This document shows, piece after piece, positions 46,503 through 60,554 of a stretch of 64,000 nt of DNA. Position 1 is the first letter of the stretch. Every line of letters begins with the position of its first letter. Source of the stretch: Cichorium intybus (taxonomy: Eukaryota > Streptophyta > Magnoliopsida > Asterales > Asteraceae); assembly GCA_023525715.1 (NCBI GenBank), contig CM042015.1, positions 88,168,250 to 88,232,249 of the forward strand, in the 5' to 3' direction. A program made the translations under genes and the position numbers. The notes under the pieces are model-generated. The model saw only the letters and a list, made by a program, of their open reading frames with translations. It was not told the DNA's origin and made no database searches.

Positions 46503-46709
46503 TAGAGGTGCATAAACCAACTGGTTTTTACTAAAAACCGAAACCGATTGTTTATTACAAACCGAACCATTTTTTTATCTTGATTTTTGTTTCAGTTAAC
46601 CGAACCAGTTTAAAAATCGAAAAAATCATGTTTAGAATTATAACCGATTTTTAAAAACTGGTTTTGAAATAAACTGAACCGGATTAAAACCAGTAAATGT
46701 GTACCTCCG
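46503..46709. mobile_element. hAT-like mini-element (ACCGAACC interior), 207 bp
   Basis: It starts TAGAGGTGCATAAACC and ends GTGTACCTCCG. An 8-bp target duplication, GGTGACAC, flanks it exactly (46495-46502 and 46710-46717). The interior is diverged AAACCGAACC-type repeats. It sits 45 bp from the Pack-MULE-like unit. Confidence 0.85.
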
Positions 46710-46997
46710 GGTGACACCAGTTTAAAATTGGATTAAAGACCAGATATAGCCGTTTATTTTGTTTTTTCTGCTAGTAGCAGGTTAATATCTCTGAAAGTAA
46801 CAAAACTCTCCTTAATATATGGAAATACGTCTTTGCTTGAAAGATACTTTGGATGTGTGGAACACATACAACATATTACACCACTTAAAGACGAAATTGC
46901 AAAAGTCTAACAATAAATACATGATAAAAAAGAGGCTAATTATAGTCTTACTTATCCCGAAAGATTTGGCCTTTGAAGAACAAAACAACATGTAAGA

Positions 46998-47455
46998 GTA
47001 AAATCTAAGGTTTTGGTTGGTTCTCAGAATGTTTACAAAGGAATTGGAATCTTTAAGATGAATGAGAATTTGAAGAAATTGAAATATGAAAGAATTTGAA
47101 TCTCTAACGCATTTGGTTGACAAATATTGAAATAGAATTATTTGTTGAATTCTACTTAGTTTGCAAATTTTATCGAAAGACTTGGAATGTAAAATATATA
47201 AATTGACTAAACTACCCTTTACAATGTTAAAGATGTCATTTTAATCGGAGATAAAAAATTAATCAATGGAATTTGAATTCTTTAGCATTATCCAAGGGAA
47301 TGATAAATTCAATTATATATGGAATTTAATGGAATCTTATACAATTCCATTTAATCAAATTTTCAACCAAACATGTTTTGAACAAAATTTCACTTTCCAG
47401 TTTCTTTAAATTTCATTAAAATACTTGAAACAAACACGTCCTAAATAAATAAAAC
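46998..47455. repeat. Possible MITE with GAATTGGAAT/AACCAAACA style
   Basis: The left (TTTTGGTTGGTTCTC) and right (CAACCAAACATG) edges are weakly inverted, and the interior has GAATT/AATTC dyads typical of plant hAT or Tourist-type MITEs. No target duplication is defined. Confidence 0.3.
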
Positions 47456-48140
47456 AATAAGTGGATACTAAACGCTCCACAACTATATTTTTTTTCATTC
47501 AAATGTCAATATTGTAAAAGTGCTAAAAATAAAATAAATTTTCTATGTTAGATATATTTTATGACAATAAAAAGTGTAAAAAATAAAAAAACGAAAAAAG
47601 TGAGATTATTTAATGGTTTAGAATGGTTCCTTAGACCATCCCCATCGGTTAGGAATGGGCGATCCGCTCACAGGATTATATATTAAAAAAGAAAAGAAAA
47701 TTTAAATCATTTCTTATGACCTGGGCCGCCGGCACAATCCCAGCTCACCACAATTTTTTTTAATATTTTGAGCTAGATATCATTATTTTATTGGTTGATT
47801 AATATTATTTGGATAACATTTGTTATCATTTAAAATCTTATAATAATCTGAATAATGTTTTTTCTAAAAAATATCAAAATTCAAGATTTTTTTCTCTATA
47901 AATATGATATAATATTGACATACTTCATATTCAATCTCAAGTCTTCATTTCTAAACGTGTTTGATTTCTTTGTTATAATGGATCATTCGTTTCCAAATTT
48001 CGTTTTAAATTTTGATGATTCTTAATATTATTCACATTTTCAAGGCCATGAAACCTCTCAGTTTTTCTCAAATTCCAGTCAAATCCCTACCAGTGAAAAT
48101 ATTCAAAACTCACAAAATAGTGGAAAACTCCTAAGAGGTG

Positions 48141-48950
48141 ATTAATGGGATGCTAATGAAGATGTCGTGTTAATGTTAGCATGGTGTATCGCAAGCGAAA
48201 ATAGCAAACGTGGCAAAAATAAAATTATATGATGTAGCTCAAGCAGAAAACCTAAACACAAAAAAATGTTGGTAACATGAATATTGCTCAAATGAAAGGT
48301 TGTTGGAGACGACTTAATGAATATGCACAAAAATGGGTTGCTGCACTTGAAAAGCATATAGACAAAAAATGGAATGAGTATGAAAGATGTCGAGAATGAT
48401 ATACATAAAATTTATGAGGCTGATGAGAGTAAGTTTGATGACTATTGTTTTTAATAATGTTATGTGTAATCATGTGAAATGGGATTTACAGCTAGGTCAT
48501 GTCACAACATGTACTGAATGTGAAGTATGTGATGAAGAAAGTGGGGGTAATACAAAAAGATCAAGAACAAGTGAGGAAGGGGGATATTGTGTTCCTTCCA
48601 ACCCATAAACACCAACTAGTGGTGGTTCGTCGCGTCAACGTCCAATGGGTAGAGATATGGCTTAGAAAAAAAGGAAAAGGTAAGGTATCTAGTAAAATTG
48701 TTGAAAAAATTCGTGCACTAAGGCTTACCGGAGGCGATGAACTTGATTTCATGAGAACCAAACTCGATTTGGATAAACAAAATGAGCACAAAAGGGGAAG
48801 AAAGGCAGAAAAAAAAAGACAAGAAATAGAGCTAAAGAAGACGCAACTTGTGCTTCTGAATATCCTGTTAGCAAAGGAGAAATTGTCGCTGAAGATGAAG
48901 ACACAAAACGCTATCTATTATCGAAGATGTATGGAATCTGATTACAGATG
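48141..48950 (+). pseudogene. Harbinger Myb/SANT-like (NAM-associated) protein, broken
   Basis: The partner protein that helps Harbinger transposase bind and enter the nucleus. Visible pieces in shifting frames: WDANEDVVLMLAWCIAS; NIAQMKGCWRRLNEYAQKWV (trihelix/SANT-like); GMSMKDVENDIHKIYEADES; then TKRSRTSEEGGY, TPTSGGSSRQRPMGRDMA, KKGKGKVSS and a charged coiled region (LDKQNEHKRGRKAEKKRQE) typical of the NAM-associated C-terminus. In-frame stops occur near 48606 (NP*TPTS) and 48661 (MA*KK), with at least one earlier frameshift. Spacing and order relative to the transposase fit the family. Confidence 0.8.
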
Positions 48951-49372
48951 AGTCTATGTTTTATTTTCGGTGCGATTTTAATGCATTTGTGTGATATTTT
49001 ATTACGTAATTTATATTTCATGCATTTTAAGATATGCTTTTATGTAATTTTCTTTTTCAAGAATTTGTAATATATGTCTTTTATTGCACATGGAGTTGTC
49101 AGTATCATCTTTAGTCAATGTTAGTATCAACTTTATTAATTAGTTCATTTGATTTATATGGAAAATGTAATATTATATGCATTGCCACATGTCAATATAT
49201 TAATTGGTTGGTTGGATTTTATACTGATAAACTCATCATCCAAAAATATGATAGTATCTTTAAATAAAATTATAAAAAATAAAGATCGTATCCAGATCCG
49301 TATAAATAAGGTAGTGTATTTGCATGATTTCATATCCACTACCAACTCTTCATTTCTAATTTGTTTAAAATA

Positions 49373-50305
49373 ATGTCTCAGAGTGGTAACTTGTTAGAGG
49401 GTTCAAATTCAGGTTCCAATTCCTCAAATGTGAATGAATTTGATGAATGAGAAGCATGAGTTGTTCAACAAAATCAAGTAATGGATCACATCATCAATGA
49501 ACTACTCATAAGCGTGCCATATATATGATCCTAGGTAATCATCCTCCCAGAGCAAGAAAGCGGTATTTTGATCGGGCACGTGAGTAGGGTGATGCACGTT
49601 TGATGGAAGACTACTTTGTCGACAACCCAACATATGACAAAGCAACCTTTCGACATAGATTTTTAATGCGAAAACCATTATTCCTTCGTACAGTGAATGT
49701 TATTACAACGAATTAGATATCGCCCCACAGCTTGGGCGGGGCAATATGCAGGAAGAAGCGGAAAACCAACAATCATTTTGGAAGTTGTTGCATCGTATGC
49801 CTTATAGATATGGCATTCAATTTTTGGAACACGAGGTTCATGTAATGACATTAATGTACTTCATCGATCTCCTATTTTTAGTGATGTATTGGCAGGACGG
49901 GCACCAAATGTTAGTTATAATGTTAATGGTTGGGAATATAATATGGCATATTATCTGAATGACGACATATATCCTTCATGGGCTGCCTTTATGAAGTCAA
50001 TAACTTCTCCGTTACTTCGAAAACAAGAGTTATTTGCTAAACATCAAGAGGCTGCTAGAAAAGATGTTGAACAAGCATTTGGAGTTCTACAGGCTTGCTT
50101 TGCGTTTCTTAGACACCCATGTCTTGTTTGGGACAATGATATGATGGGTCGGATTATCATTGCATGTATTGTCATTCATAATATGATTGTCGAGGATGAA
50201 CGAGACACATACCTTAATTATTATGATCAATCAGAATTTTTAAATGACATACCTAGAAATCGGCAACCAGGAAGATCTACTAAAGATGATAAGCAACATT
50301 TTTAA
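49373..50305 (+). pseudogene. PIF/Harbinger transposase (DDE_Tnp_4), broken
   Basis: An ALP1-like nuclease that cuts and pastes the element. It starts MSQSGNLLEGSNSGSNS, then has stops near 49448-49460. Later frames give RYFDRAREQGDARL-like text (with a stop in place of Gln), MEDYFVDNPTYDKATFRHRF, PTIILEVVAS, NDINVLHRSPIF (second acidic residue), GRAPNVSYNVNGWEYNMAYY, and RKDVEQAFGVLQACFAF (with the Glu), IVIHNMIVEDERD. About 100 residues expected between FLRTVNVIT and PTAWAG are absent, and with them the first catalytic Asp (the G-S-I-D-C-x-H-W region). The deletion plus stops make it inactive. Confidence 0.9.
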
Positions 50306-50794
50306 TATTCCACTGAACGAATTACAAGTCTATCTAATTATATGACCAACAAGACACAAATTCGTAATAGAAAAACTCATAATGATCTAAAAAAGATTTG
50401 ATTGAGCATATGCCAAAATTTTGGCACTGATAATTAATTATGTAATGTGTACCTTCTATGTCTTTACATTTATAAGTAATGTTATGTTTATAATGTTTTT
50501 TTATCTATTTTCTAAGTGTGATTATAAAGTGCAAAATTTATATTCTTTTTATTTTTAAATTAAAAGTTAAAATTTTATTTTTTTGAAATAAAAATAACTC
50601 TTTTGAATAATTCTAGTAGAATAAAAATTGATAATTAATTATATTTATTAATAAAAAAAATTGAGTTAGGTTGGATGCTAATGTGTGTGAAAAAAATGAG
50701 TTGGGTTGGGTTGTGTATGTGAAAGAGTAAGAATTAGTTTTTTTAATAGAAAATGTGGGTTGAGTTGAGTTGATAATGAAGATAGTCTTTAAAG

Positions 50795-51143
50795 ATGTTT
50801 GAAATTGAGTTTCAAAAGTGCTTATTGACTTATTAACTTTTTTAAAAACTAATAAGTTAAAAGAAGTATTGACAAGTCAAAAAACACTTTTCAAAGTGTT
50901 TTTTTACACTTCAAAAAGTGTTTGAAGAAGTTAAAAATTATGACTTTTCAAAAGTATTTATCTATAATAATTATAAAACAACTATAAGTTAATTAAAATA
51001 CTTTTTTAAAATTAACTTATAATTTTTTGTCACCATATAATGTAATCCAAACACTTTTTAAATTTTTATTTTTAAAAATCATAAACTAATTAGCACTTTT
51101 GTCGAAAAATGTTTATCAACTTAAATAAGAAATTTCAAACACC
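50795..51143. mobile_element. Probable MITE with TGTTTGAAATT ends
   Basis: The left end GATGTTTGAAATT and the right end AATTTCAAACACCCC are inverted. Internal AAAAGTG/CACTTTT dyads and TTAACTTATAA-type symmetry support a foldback element. It sits 7 bp after the Harbinger end; a clear target duplication is not seen. Confidence 0.45.
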
Positions 51144-51231
51144 CCTTATATGTTCTTAACCTTTAGGAGTTCTTATTTTAACTTTTTAACATACACATAC
51201 ATACATACATACATTACGTGTTTGTGTGTGC

Positions 51232-51335
<104 letters not shown>

Positions 51336-51480
51336 GGTTAGGTTCTTGTAAGAACTCAAATATTCATGAGATATTGAGAACACAATGTCATCCATTAGAT
51401 CCTTATCTAAATCAAAAGGGGCTTGATCGTCATTTTATAAATCTGATTTAATTTTGGTTTTTTATATTTTTGGCAACAGA
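51336..51480. repeat. TA-linked element end (GGTTCttgtaaGAAC)
   Basis: Starting at the TA array border it reads GGTTAGGTTCTTGTAAGAAC, then ...ATTAGATCC. It resembles the ends of the 59021-60163 element, which also begins at a TA array with GGTTC(N6)GAACC and later GTTAGATC. No partner end was found here. Confidence 0.4.
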
Positions 51481-51605
51481 ATATCAATTCCTAAATATAA
51501 GCACAATCAAATTCAAATTTCAAACTTAAAAAATTTTATGATTTTGGTTTTTTTTTTAATATGAGAATTTTTGAAATTTGTAAAAAAACATAAAAATTTT
51601 AAATT

Positions 51606-51785
51606 TAAGAGTAAATTACAATTTTGGTCCTTGTGGTTGTCCCGAAATTACATTTTTGGTCATCCTTTTGGTTTTTCACCCTCATGGTCCATGTACTGCA
51701 CATTTGCTTACACAATTAGTCCCTCGGGCTGTTACCGTCAAGTTTCTTCTGTTAGGTGTAGATGAAATGACTAAATTGCCAGTGT
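51606..51785. repeat. Dispersed TTTGGTCC-TGTGGTT repeat
   Basis: GAGTAAATTACAATTTTGGTCC, then TTGTGGTTG, ATTTTTGGTCATCC, CATGGTCCATGTACTGC and ACTAAATTGCC: the same phrase set as at 16737, 30830 and 52750. Confidence 0.6.
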
Positions 51786-52369
51786 TTTATATTTTCTGAT
51801 TTAATTTATTTTCGTAATTATTATCAAACCACCACATTATACCACCATCACCACCGTATAACACCACCACCGATTAGCATCACCGCCCTCACCAATTAAC
51901 CACTAACCACCATCGTTTCAGATGGTGAAACGTATGAACCGGGGTTTCGGCAGGAAAATCAATCTTCCCCTACGATCGTATGAAGTGATACATTCTGTGA
52001 TTTACAAATCGGTTCTCATAAGCCTACACATTTGGCAATTATTTTCCTCAGAAAAGAGATACATACCGTGATTTACAAAAAAAAAGTCAAATGTGTGTGT
52101 GTGTTGTGGTTGTGGTTGCAATTATTAACCGCATGTCATTGGTGCGGTTTTTTGCGTTCTTTTTCTTCGGTTTTTTTGCGGTTTTAAAAGAAGAGATGAC
52201 GACTAAAAAGAGATTTTTTTGGAACACTACTTGTAAACGTATATTCATAATCCCGCTTCACAATTTTTATTAACTTTCAATATAATATTGGTTAGATAAT
52301 AGTTATTTATATATAATTAAATATTATTTTAATATTAAATATGTTATGCAGTGCGGTTTATATTGTCGT
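51786..52369. other. Spacer, no gene seen
   Basis: Contains a short ACC-rich stretch (51825-51910) and AT-rich DNA; nothing codes convincingly. Confidence 0.45.
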
Positions 52370-52554
52370 TTGCGGTTCGGTTCCTACAAGCGGTGCGGTT
52401 CGGTTTTTTTGCAGTTTTATAAAAATAAAAACGCACCGCACCGAAAATTTTCGGTTTTTGCCAAATAAAAACCGCACGTTCGGTTTTTGTTTCGGTTTCA
52501 GTTAATACAGTTTTTTGGTTTTTTTTGTTGTGGTTCGGTTTTTGCTCACCCCTA
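52370..52554. mobile_element. Partial hAT-like mini-element (GCGGTTCGGTT interior)
   Basis: The right end, read on the minus strand, is TAGGGGTGAGCAAAAACCG. The interior is GGTGCGGTTCGGTTTTT iterations and their complement (AACGCACCGCACCG). The left end is lost. Confidence 0.55.
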
Positions 52555-52749
52555 TAAAATACCTACCGGCAAAGGCTGAAGTGAAAAAAACCAATCACAA
52601 ATTAGTTCATTTTATATGAGACTTGCGATTTTTATTAGAGAACCACAAATATAAATACTCAAGAAAAGAATCAAAACTATACTCTGTTTCTAAACCAAGG
52701 CGTTTTTAAATCTCCAAAGCATCTACCAAGTATAATATCTTACATAACA

Positions 52750-52905
52750 TTTAGAGTAAATTACAATAATGGTTCATGTGGTTTGGTTCAACTTTCAATA
52801 AGAGTAATTTTTGAAAATTTTATTTTATGGGTCCTTAAGGTTTAATTTAGTTTGCAGAAGTAGTCATTTGGCTAGGTAAAAAGACTAAAATGTCCTTTTA
52901 ATTTA
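52750..52905. repeat. Dispersed AGAGTAAATTACAATAATGGTTC repeat
   Basis: AGAGTAAATTACAATAATGG, then GTTCATGTGGTTTGGTTC ... GGGTCCTTAAGGTTTAA ... AAAATGTCC. It belongs to the same non-coding family as 51606. Confidence 0.55.
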
Positions 52906-53549
52906 TTATTTCTTTTTTCCAGGTTCTCGCAACTTTCTTAGAGTCCACAAACAAATGATGTAGCCACTCTGTATGCATGTGAAACTAGCTTTTATTTGAA
53001 AGGTAGTTAACTCATTTAAATAATCTCTTTAACATTTAGATGTTGATGGACTATACAAGATGTTTATTAGCTCAAAATCGATTATTTAAAAAGAAAAATC
53101 ATTATCATGGGCTAAGATGAGTCGTTAGTCAAAAATGCATTGTATCATTCTTATCCTAATAATACATTTACATTGCAATTGGACCCTCCATAGTCCATAT
53201 CTCCTATATTGTGTACACCTTTAGTAAAAACCATGTAGGACATCACACCCCACATATATCTCCCAAATAAATTAGACAAATGTTGAGAAAAAAACCTCAA
53301 GCTTCTCCTATCGGCAGAATGCCAACTTCTTCAACCAAATCTACCGTTAACGCATGTTCGCATCCAAAAACAATGTCGTCATACGATGCAGGTGTGGTCA
53401 TGTTTTGTCTAATTTCGGTCACAATAACATGGGAGAATCCAAGATGGTGCATTTTGGGGTTGCCCTAATTTTCAAGTAATAAAATTAACTTTTTCCAAGT
53501 TTTGAATACTTTTCAGTGAGATAACCTTACTTTTTTGGCGGGATCCTGA
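52906..53549. other. Spacer, possibly MULE-adjacent
   Basis: No supported feature; it may include the decayed end of the MULE to its right. Confidence 0.4.
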
Positions 53550-55230
53550 AGGTAATTGCAAGACTATCAAATGGGTTGGCTCACCCAGTCATTTTGATGA
53601 AGGAAAAGATGGGAAAAGTTAGAAACTAACCTCATGTTCCTGCCATATACTCTTATTTTCTTCAATGTTATTGGACAAATATAGGACTCTTACTTTTTGC
53701 ACTTTTTAGGCATTTCAGCAAACATATCTATGATATATATTTGTATTTCTTCAATATTGTTATCAGTGTTTATTTCCTTGCATCCAAGATATAGAAGTTA
53801 AAGCACTCATAAATTCCATTCTCAATTGGTTTGCATGCATGCCCTACACCAATAAATGCTCCAAATCGAATAAATGGTTCTTTCCACATAAGATACCCAT
53901 AAGCATGTTGGCTTGACTTTATTGAATACATATGTATCTTAAAATCATCTTTTATGGAATTCATGGTTGTGGCATAAAAGAGTTTTTATACCATACAAGT
54001 GTAAGCTTTACTAAAGTTTTCCTAAATGTGTCTAGCACATTTCATGTGCTTTATATGGAGCAAAATGTGTTTAACTGATTCAAGTAAGCCCTAACAAAAA
54101 AAGTGTGTAATATGATTAGTATTTAGGAGCATAATAGACATAATAAACAAACTATTACATTGTGTTGGTCTAAGATCACAACCAATCCCCTTCAACCATC
54201 TAGGCCAAGATCTTCATATAAGAGTTCCAAGAACCAGGTCCAATTAGGCTTGATTTCTATATCAAGTATCGACAACAACCCAAGATATTAGGTAAACATG
54301 ATTAACTGCATATATTCTTATTGTTGTGGACAATTCGCCCTTTACCTCGCCCTTGAGAATGCGAGCATTCAAACTAGTACAACCTCTCTTCCATTTATCA
54401 CTCGAGGTTTGAAACATATTTAACACTTTTGGAAATAATTTTTTCCATTAGGGTTTACTGTTACACCAACCTTACATGTTGAACCCAAGTTATCCAAGCA
54501 CCTCATAAGCATGGTACCAAATCTTTGCATAATGGTCACTTAACTTACCTTTAATTAATTGTTTTGCCTATTTTTTGGCCCTACAACATTGCCCTATAGA
54601 TACAATTTAGTTAAATTGTTTTCTTAAGTATCAGCTATCATCTCCCTTAGTTTAACATTATAGGCATGTTTGTAATTCTAGTCATGTAATGTTTGCCAAT
54701 CCACTAAGGTGTAATAAGAGACCCAAATTTAAATTTTTGTGAACATTTATGGATTTCAACTATACCTATGGTTTTGAATGATATTTATTTGTACATCGAA
54801 GTTGCATATAGTCTTAATGGGCATAAGTTCTAGTCCTAATTTCCATATCTTGCTACAATTCTTGTATTGTCACACTCAAAGTCAAGATAACCATTTGGCA
54901 CTGCACAGTTTGTGAGGAAAAATTTAAGTTGCATAGCAGACTCAAAAACCTCACCGGCCCTTGGTTTTGTATTGTTCCATTAAGTTGTTGGACCATGAAT
55001 TTTTTTGGTTCTTATATCCTCCTCATTCTCTTATTCATTTTTTCCAATCACTATTAGGGTAAACTTTATCACCCATACTCTTAGAACCATTATGTAAATT
55101 ACCGTCACATAATAAAATATTGATAAATGTGTCATTACACTTATGTAGTGTTGTAATAAATTCCTTATTTGGTTCATGATCCATGTAAATGCCATGAAGC
55201 TCCAAGTCAACTTCGTTCAATCAAGCAAAA
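53550..55230 (-). pseudogene. MuDR-type (MULE) transposase, degenerate
   Basis: Read on the minus strand in shifting frames, the N-to-C order of MuDR transposase is visible. It has SAMQLKFFLTNCAVPNGYLD with CPLRLYATSM (MuDR N-domain, about 54990-54790); HKCSQKFKFGSLITP and WIGKHYMTRITN (about 54770-54650); and QCCRAKK-like residues. IYAVNHVYLISWVVVDT and NWTWFLELLYEDLGLDG, the catalytic-core region with the W-x-W-F-L-E-L-L motif, lie at about 54330-54180. GLLESVKHILLHIKH with ARHI follows, then SIKDDFKIHMYSIKSSQHAY, KPIENGIYECFNFYILDARK and NNIEEIQIYI. Stops and frameshifts are frequent. No TIRs or target duplication could be located. Confidence 0.8.
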
Positions 55231-56320
55231 GTTCGTACATTCTAGCAAAAAGGTAGATTATAGCATCATCTAATAAATCCATTACTAAGACATACATAAT
55301 ATTGCACCAACATTAATCAAAAGTAAATAGTAAGACAACACAGTGAGACTGCTTCGATATTCCTTAGATATTTCGTATTAAATCCAGATAAATCGAACGG
55401 GTACCCAAAGGAAAGTAAGACTACTCCACCAGTGTCTGGTTGTTATCATGTTGGTCAATCCCATATCTCGTAAATGAGTTAGAGAAGGGGCTATGCTTCA
55501 TCTATTATGACAGTAAAAGTTTGCATTAATGTAATTATAAAGTAATGGTTATGCCAACCTATATAAAAATAAAGAAAATGGCTTAAAGCTTAAGATGAGC
55601 AATAATAGCCAAACAATGCCACATTATAACTCCAAAAACCTATTTGCCTCATGAAATTGAAAAATATCAACCTCAAAAATTGAATATATCATTCTATTAA
55701 ATAAATCAAATCTCTTCTTTTTACATTTTGCTAAAAAAACATATAGTTTCATTACTTAAATATAATGTAAATAATTATGTAAGTCAAGTATACCTCACAT
55801 ACCATCTCGTTTCTTTGCTATAGTTATAGCAAACAACAAAAATTATAATTATGAAATTAAACCTATACTGTCTCTTCTAACATTATTGTTATTGTGTTCC
55901 TATAATGGATCCTATCTCTACAGACTCAAACTAAAGCTTCACCAAAGTAAGATCAAAATTAGTATTTAAAAAGGATAACAATCACTTTATTAATTAATGA
56001 ACCAAACATGTAAGAGCAATATAAGGGTTAAGAAAATTAGTTTTTACATGTTTTTCTTGTGCTCATGAAGATATTATCTTGTTGCAAACTAATTACAACC
56101 ATCATTATAACATATGTATTTCATGCATAGTAGCTTTACCCATTCTTGGTATAAAAATAAAATTTGAACAAAATGAGATAAATTAAAATAAATTAAATTT
56201 AAAATAAAATAAATAGAATAAAATTTGGAAATAAATAAAATAATCTTATAATAGAAATATAAGTCCTTTTGATGTTAAAAGATTAGATAAGATGGATAAA
56301 AAAGGTAAACTTATGAGAAA
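55231..56320. other. AT-rich spacer, no gene seen
   Basis: No supported feature. Confidence 0.5.
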
Positions 56321-57060
56321 AAAAGACTAAAAATGTAAAAATTGAGAAACTTGTAAAGCTATGTTTGTACTAGTTTTGAAAACCTAAATGAGAGGAAAAC
56401 AATTTTAGAAAGTATAAAAATGTGATCCATGAGTTGGAACTAGAATTTGAGAGCATTTGAAGAAATTTTAGGTTGAAGAACTAAAATTGCCAAATTCTTG
56501 AAACCTATCATTTGAGGCGAAATAGACAATTTAGGAACTAGTAATGTTAAGAATAATTAATTAGAGATTATAAATCACTTTTCTAAGTTAGAAATGAATA
56601 TTGGCATCTTTTTGAGACATTTATGAAAATAGGGACTAAAAGTGTCAATTTTACCAAAGTTGACTTTGACCAAGGTTTTGGCTTGTATTGCAAATTAAAT
56701 GTATCTAAGAGACTTATTTTTGAAGTATGATACTTAGTTGCTTCATTAGAAGTTTTTTAAGGAAAATGGGTAAAAATGTTTTAAATGAGGGGTTTAAGTG
56801 TTAATATGCAAACATATAAAAACAAGTTAGTTCTCATTCTTCCCTATTTGGAAGTGAACATGTTCTAGAGATGGGTGACTCTCCCATGGTGATTTTGATG
56901 ATTTTAGGTGGAATTAAGATGGGCATTCAAGTTTTCAACACATCGAACTACTGACATTCAGAAGATACAATCTCTTCATCTTTTTCATTTAAATTAGGCT
57001 ACTTTTTGGGGAAAAACCCCAAATCTGAAAGTTTTCATAAATTAGAAAATTAATTCGAGT
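56321..57060 (+). repeat. Possible LTR fragment (Gypsy-like leader style)
   Basis: Phrases such as GGGACTAAAAGTGTCAATTTT, TTGACTTTGACCAAGG, a TATA-like CATATAAAAAC and a following leader resemble long plant Gypsy LTRs and the reverse of 34860-35230. No termini are visible. Confidence 0.35.
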
Positions 57061-57325
57061 TTAAACTAGTTTTTATTGCTTGAAAGTTAGTTTATTATCA
57101 TCTATCTCATACACGATCTAATTTAAGAGTTTGATGAGTTTTTAAAGTTTTGAAGCTTCATCAATGGTAGAATTTCGTTTTGAACATTAGATATTGAAAC
57201 TAATGATATTTGAAACTTGATTTCATCACTTTAAAATTATAATTGATGAATGGATTTCGTTGTTGGGTGATTGCTTCATAATTTGAGCATTTGTGAAATT
57301 TCAAGTGAAACATAGTTTCAATATT

Positions 57326-57425
57326 TTTTTTTGAACAACAATATATATTAACAAGAAATAAGCGGGAAGCTTGCAGGAACAAAGAGTACAAATATACAAA
57401 CTAAATAGAGTTTTCAAAGTATACA
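57326..57425 (-). mobile_element. LINE 3'-end scrap with poly(A)
   Basis: The minus strand reads ...TTGTTAATATATATTGTTGTTC followed by A9, the common 3' UTR and tail style of plant L1 elements. Confidence 0.45.
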
Positions 57426-58022
57426 TGTGTTTGATTTGAGCTTTTAGATTCATTAACAATTATTTTTTTCAAACAACACTTGTGTATAAGTTAAGATGAA
57501 ATCCAATTGATGATAATCTAGTGTTACTCCAAGTTGTTTTGAACCTCAAATCAAGTGTGTGATGATTATCCAATGTTGTGTTGTCCTAAAAATTGAAGAT
57601 CATCATAATTATGACTTTAATCATCATGCTCTGATGACTTAAATGAATCTAAACATGTTAAGGATGTTAATGGATCAATAGAAGTCTATGAAACGGAAAG
57701 AACCGAGCCTAGAAGTGATTTAGACATGTATATGGAACTTTAGAATGAATAAATTACCAATTGGAGAACTTATAGTGGGACTCGGTTACCCACTTTCCTT
57801 TTGTAATTTGACTCTGTCGAGTCATGGCCTATGAGGAAGGTCAAATTTTGATCGCATTATTTTCATCTCAATTATATGCGTGTAATAATGTTTAATGCTA
57901 AAAAAAGTTTGTAAAAACTTTTTTGTTAGTATGTGCAAAATGTAATTTTAAAGTAAAATATATTATATTTAGGTTATATGTATATTTTTAGTGTGAACTA
58001 ATACAACTTTTGGGATGAATCA
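57426..58022. other. AT-rich spacer, no gene seen
   Basis: No supported feature. Confidence 0.5.
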
Positions 58023-58030
58023 ATATAGAT

Positions 58031-58507
58031 TAGGGATGACAAAAATAGCTGAACCCGATGGAAAACACCGAACCTGAAACTTTTGGGACGGGTTTTGAAC
58101 CGAGTAAATGGTTATGGGTCCGGGTATGAGATTTTTTTAAAAAAAAGTTCGCTGGTATGGGATGGAAACTATATATAGTATATTATATGTGATATATAGT
58201 TTTTCAGTTCTCGTGTTCCTTCCTTCAACTCATCAACTCGTTACTATGCATGCATCTCTATTGATGGAGTTTATAATGAAAATTATTTGGATGAGATTGT
58301 GATCGAATTTTATAATGAAAATTCCAATGGGTAAATTTCAACATATTATTATCATAGATCGGGATACCAGATACCCGTTGGTATAACCACGAACCTGATG
58401 GTTATTTACTAACCGGGTACCCGATGGGACGGAACCGGATTTGGGATGCGGTTTTATGATAGGGTATGAGACTGGGATCATTAATACCCGTCCCATTGTC
58501 ATCCCTA
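58031..58507. mobile_element. hAT-like mini-element (ACCCGATGGG interior), 477 bp
   Basis: Ends TAGGGATGACAAAAAT and ATTGTCATCCCTA are inverted. The 8-bp target duplication ATATAGAT is perfect (58023-58030 and 58508-58515). Both flanks of the interior carry ACCCGATGG/GAACC(G/T)G phrases; the middle (about 58140-58360) is AT-rich unique sequence. No coding sequence. Confidence 0.9.
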
Positions 58508-58515
58508 ATATAGAT

Positions 58516-59017
<502 letters not shown>

Positions 59018-59018
59018 A

Positions 59019-60266
<1,248 letters not shown>

Positions 60267-60554
60267 GAGATACGTATAAGTATACACAGAAATATTTTGA
60301 TTACATTTCACATAAACCTATTGTTGTTCATAGGAAATTCAAATAAAAGTATATAAATAATATTAAAGAAGATTAAAAAAATAAATAGATTAATTCTGAT
60401 CATTTTAGTTCATTTGATTTCTAATGATCAACATCGGTTCATACTAATTCTGTAATTCAATGTCGCTTCAAAGATTTACTCACGGAATCAATTCGAAAGC
60501 TTCCTTCATCTCATCTTCCAATGAATTCTTCACATGAAAATGTCCATTCAATCG

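Larger units (their letters stand above)
47634..50787 (+). mobile_element. PIF/Harbinger transposon, inactive
   Basis: A 3,154-bp element with both Harbinger genes: a Myb/SANT-like protein and a DDE_Tnp_4 transposase. The ends are imperfect inverted repeats (GACCATCCCCAT at the left; ATGAAGATAGTC at the right). The left flank is TTA, the family's preferred target. The right flank reads TTTAA, so the 3-bp duplication is probably TTA with a slip. Both genes are broken. Confidence 0.85.

Noticed and set aside
46812..47123. 103-residue minus-strand frame
   Set aside because: No recognisable domain, AT-driven composition and overlap with a MITE-like segment.
57200..57391. 63-residue minus-strand frame
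   Set aside because: It spans a LINE 3'-end scrap and its poly(A); not a gene.
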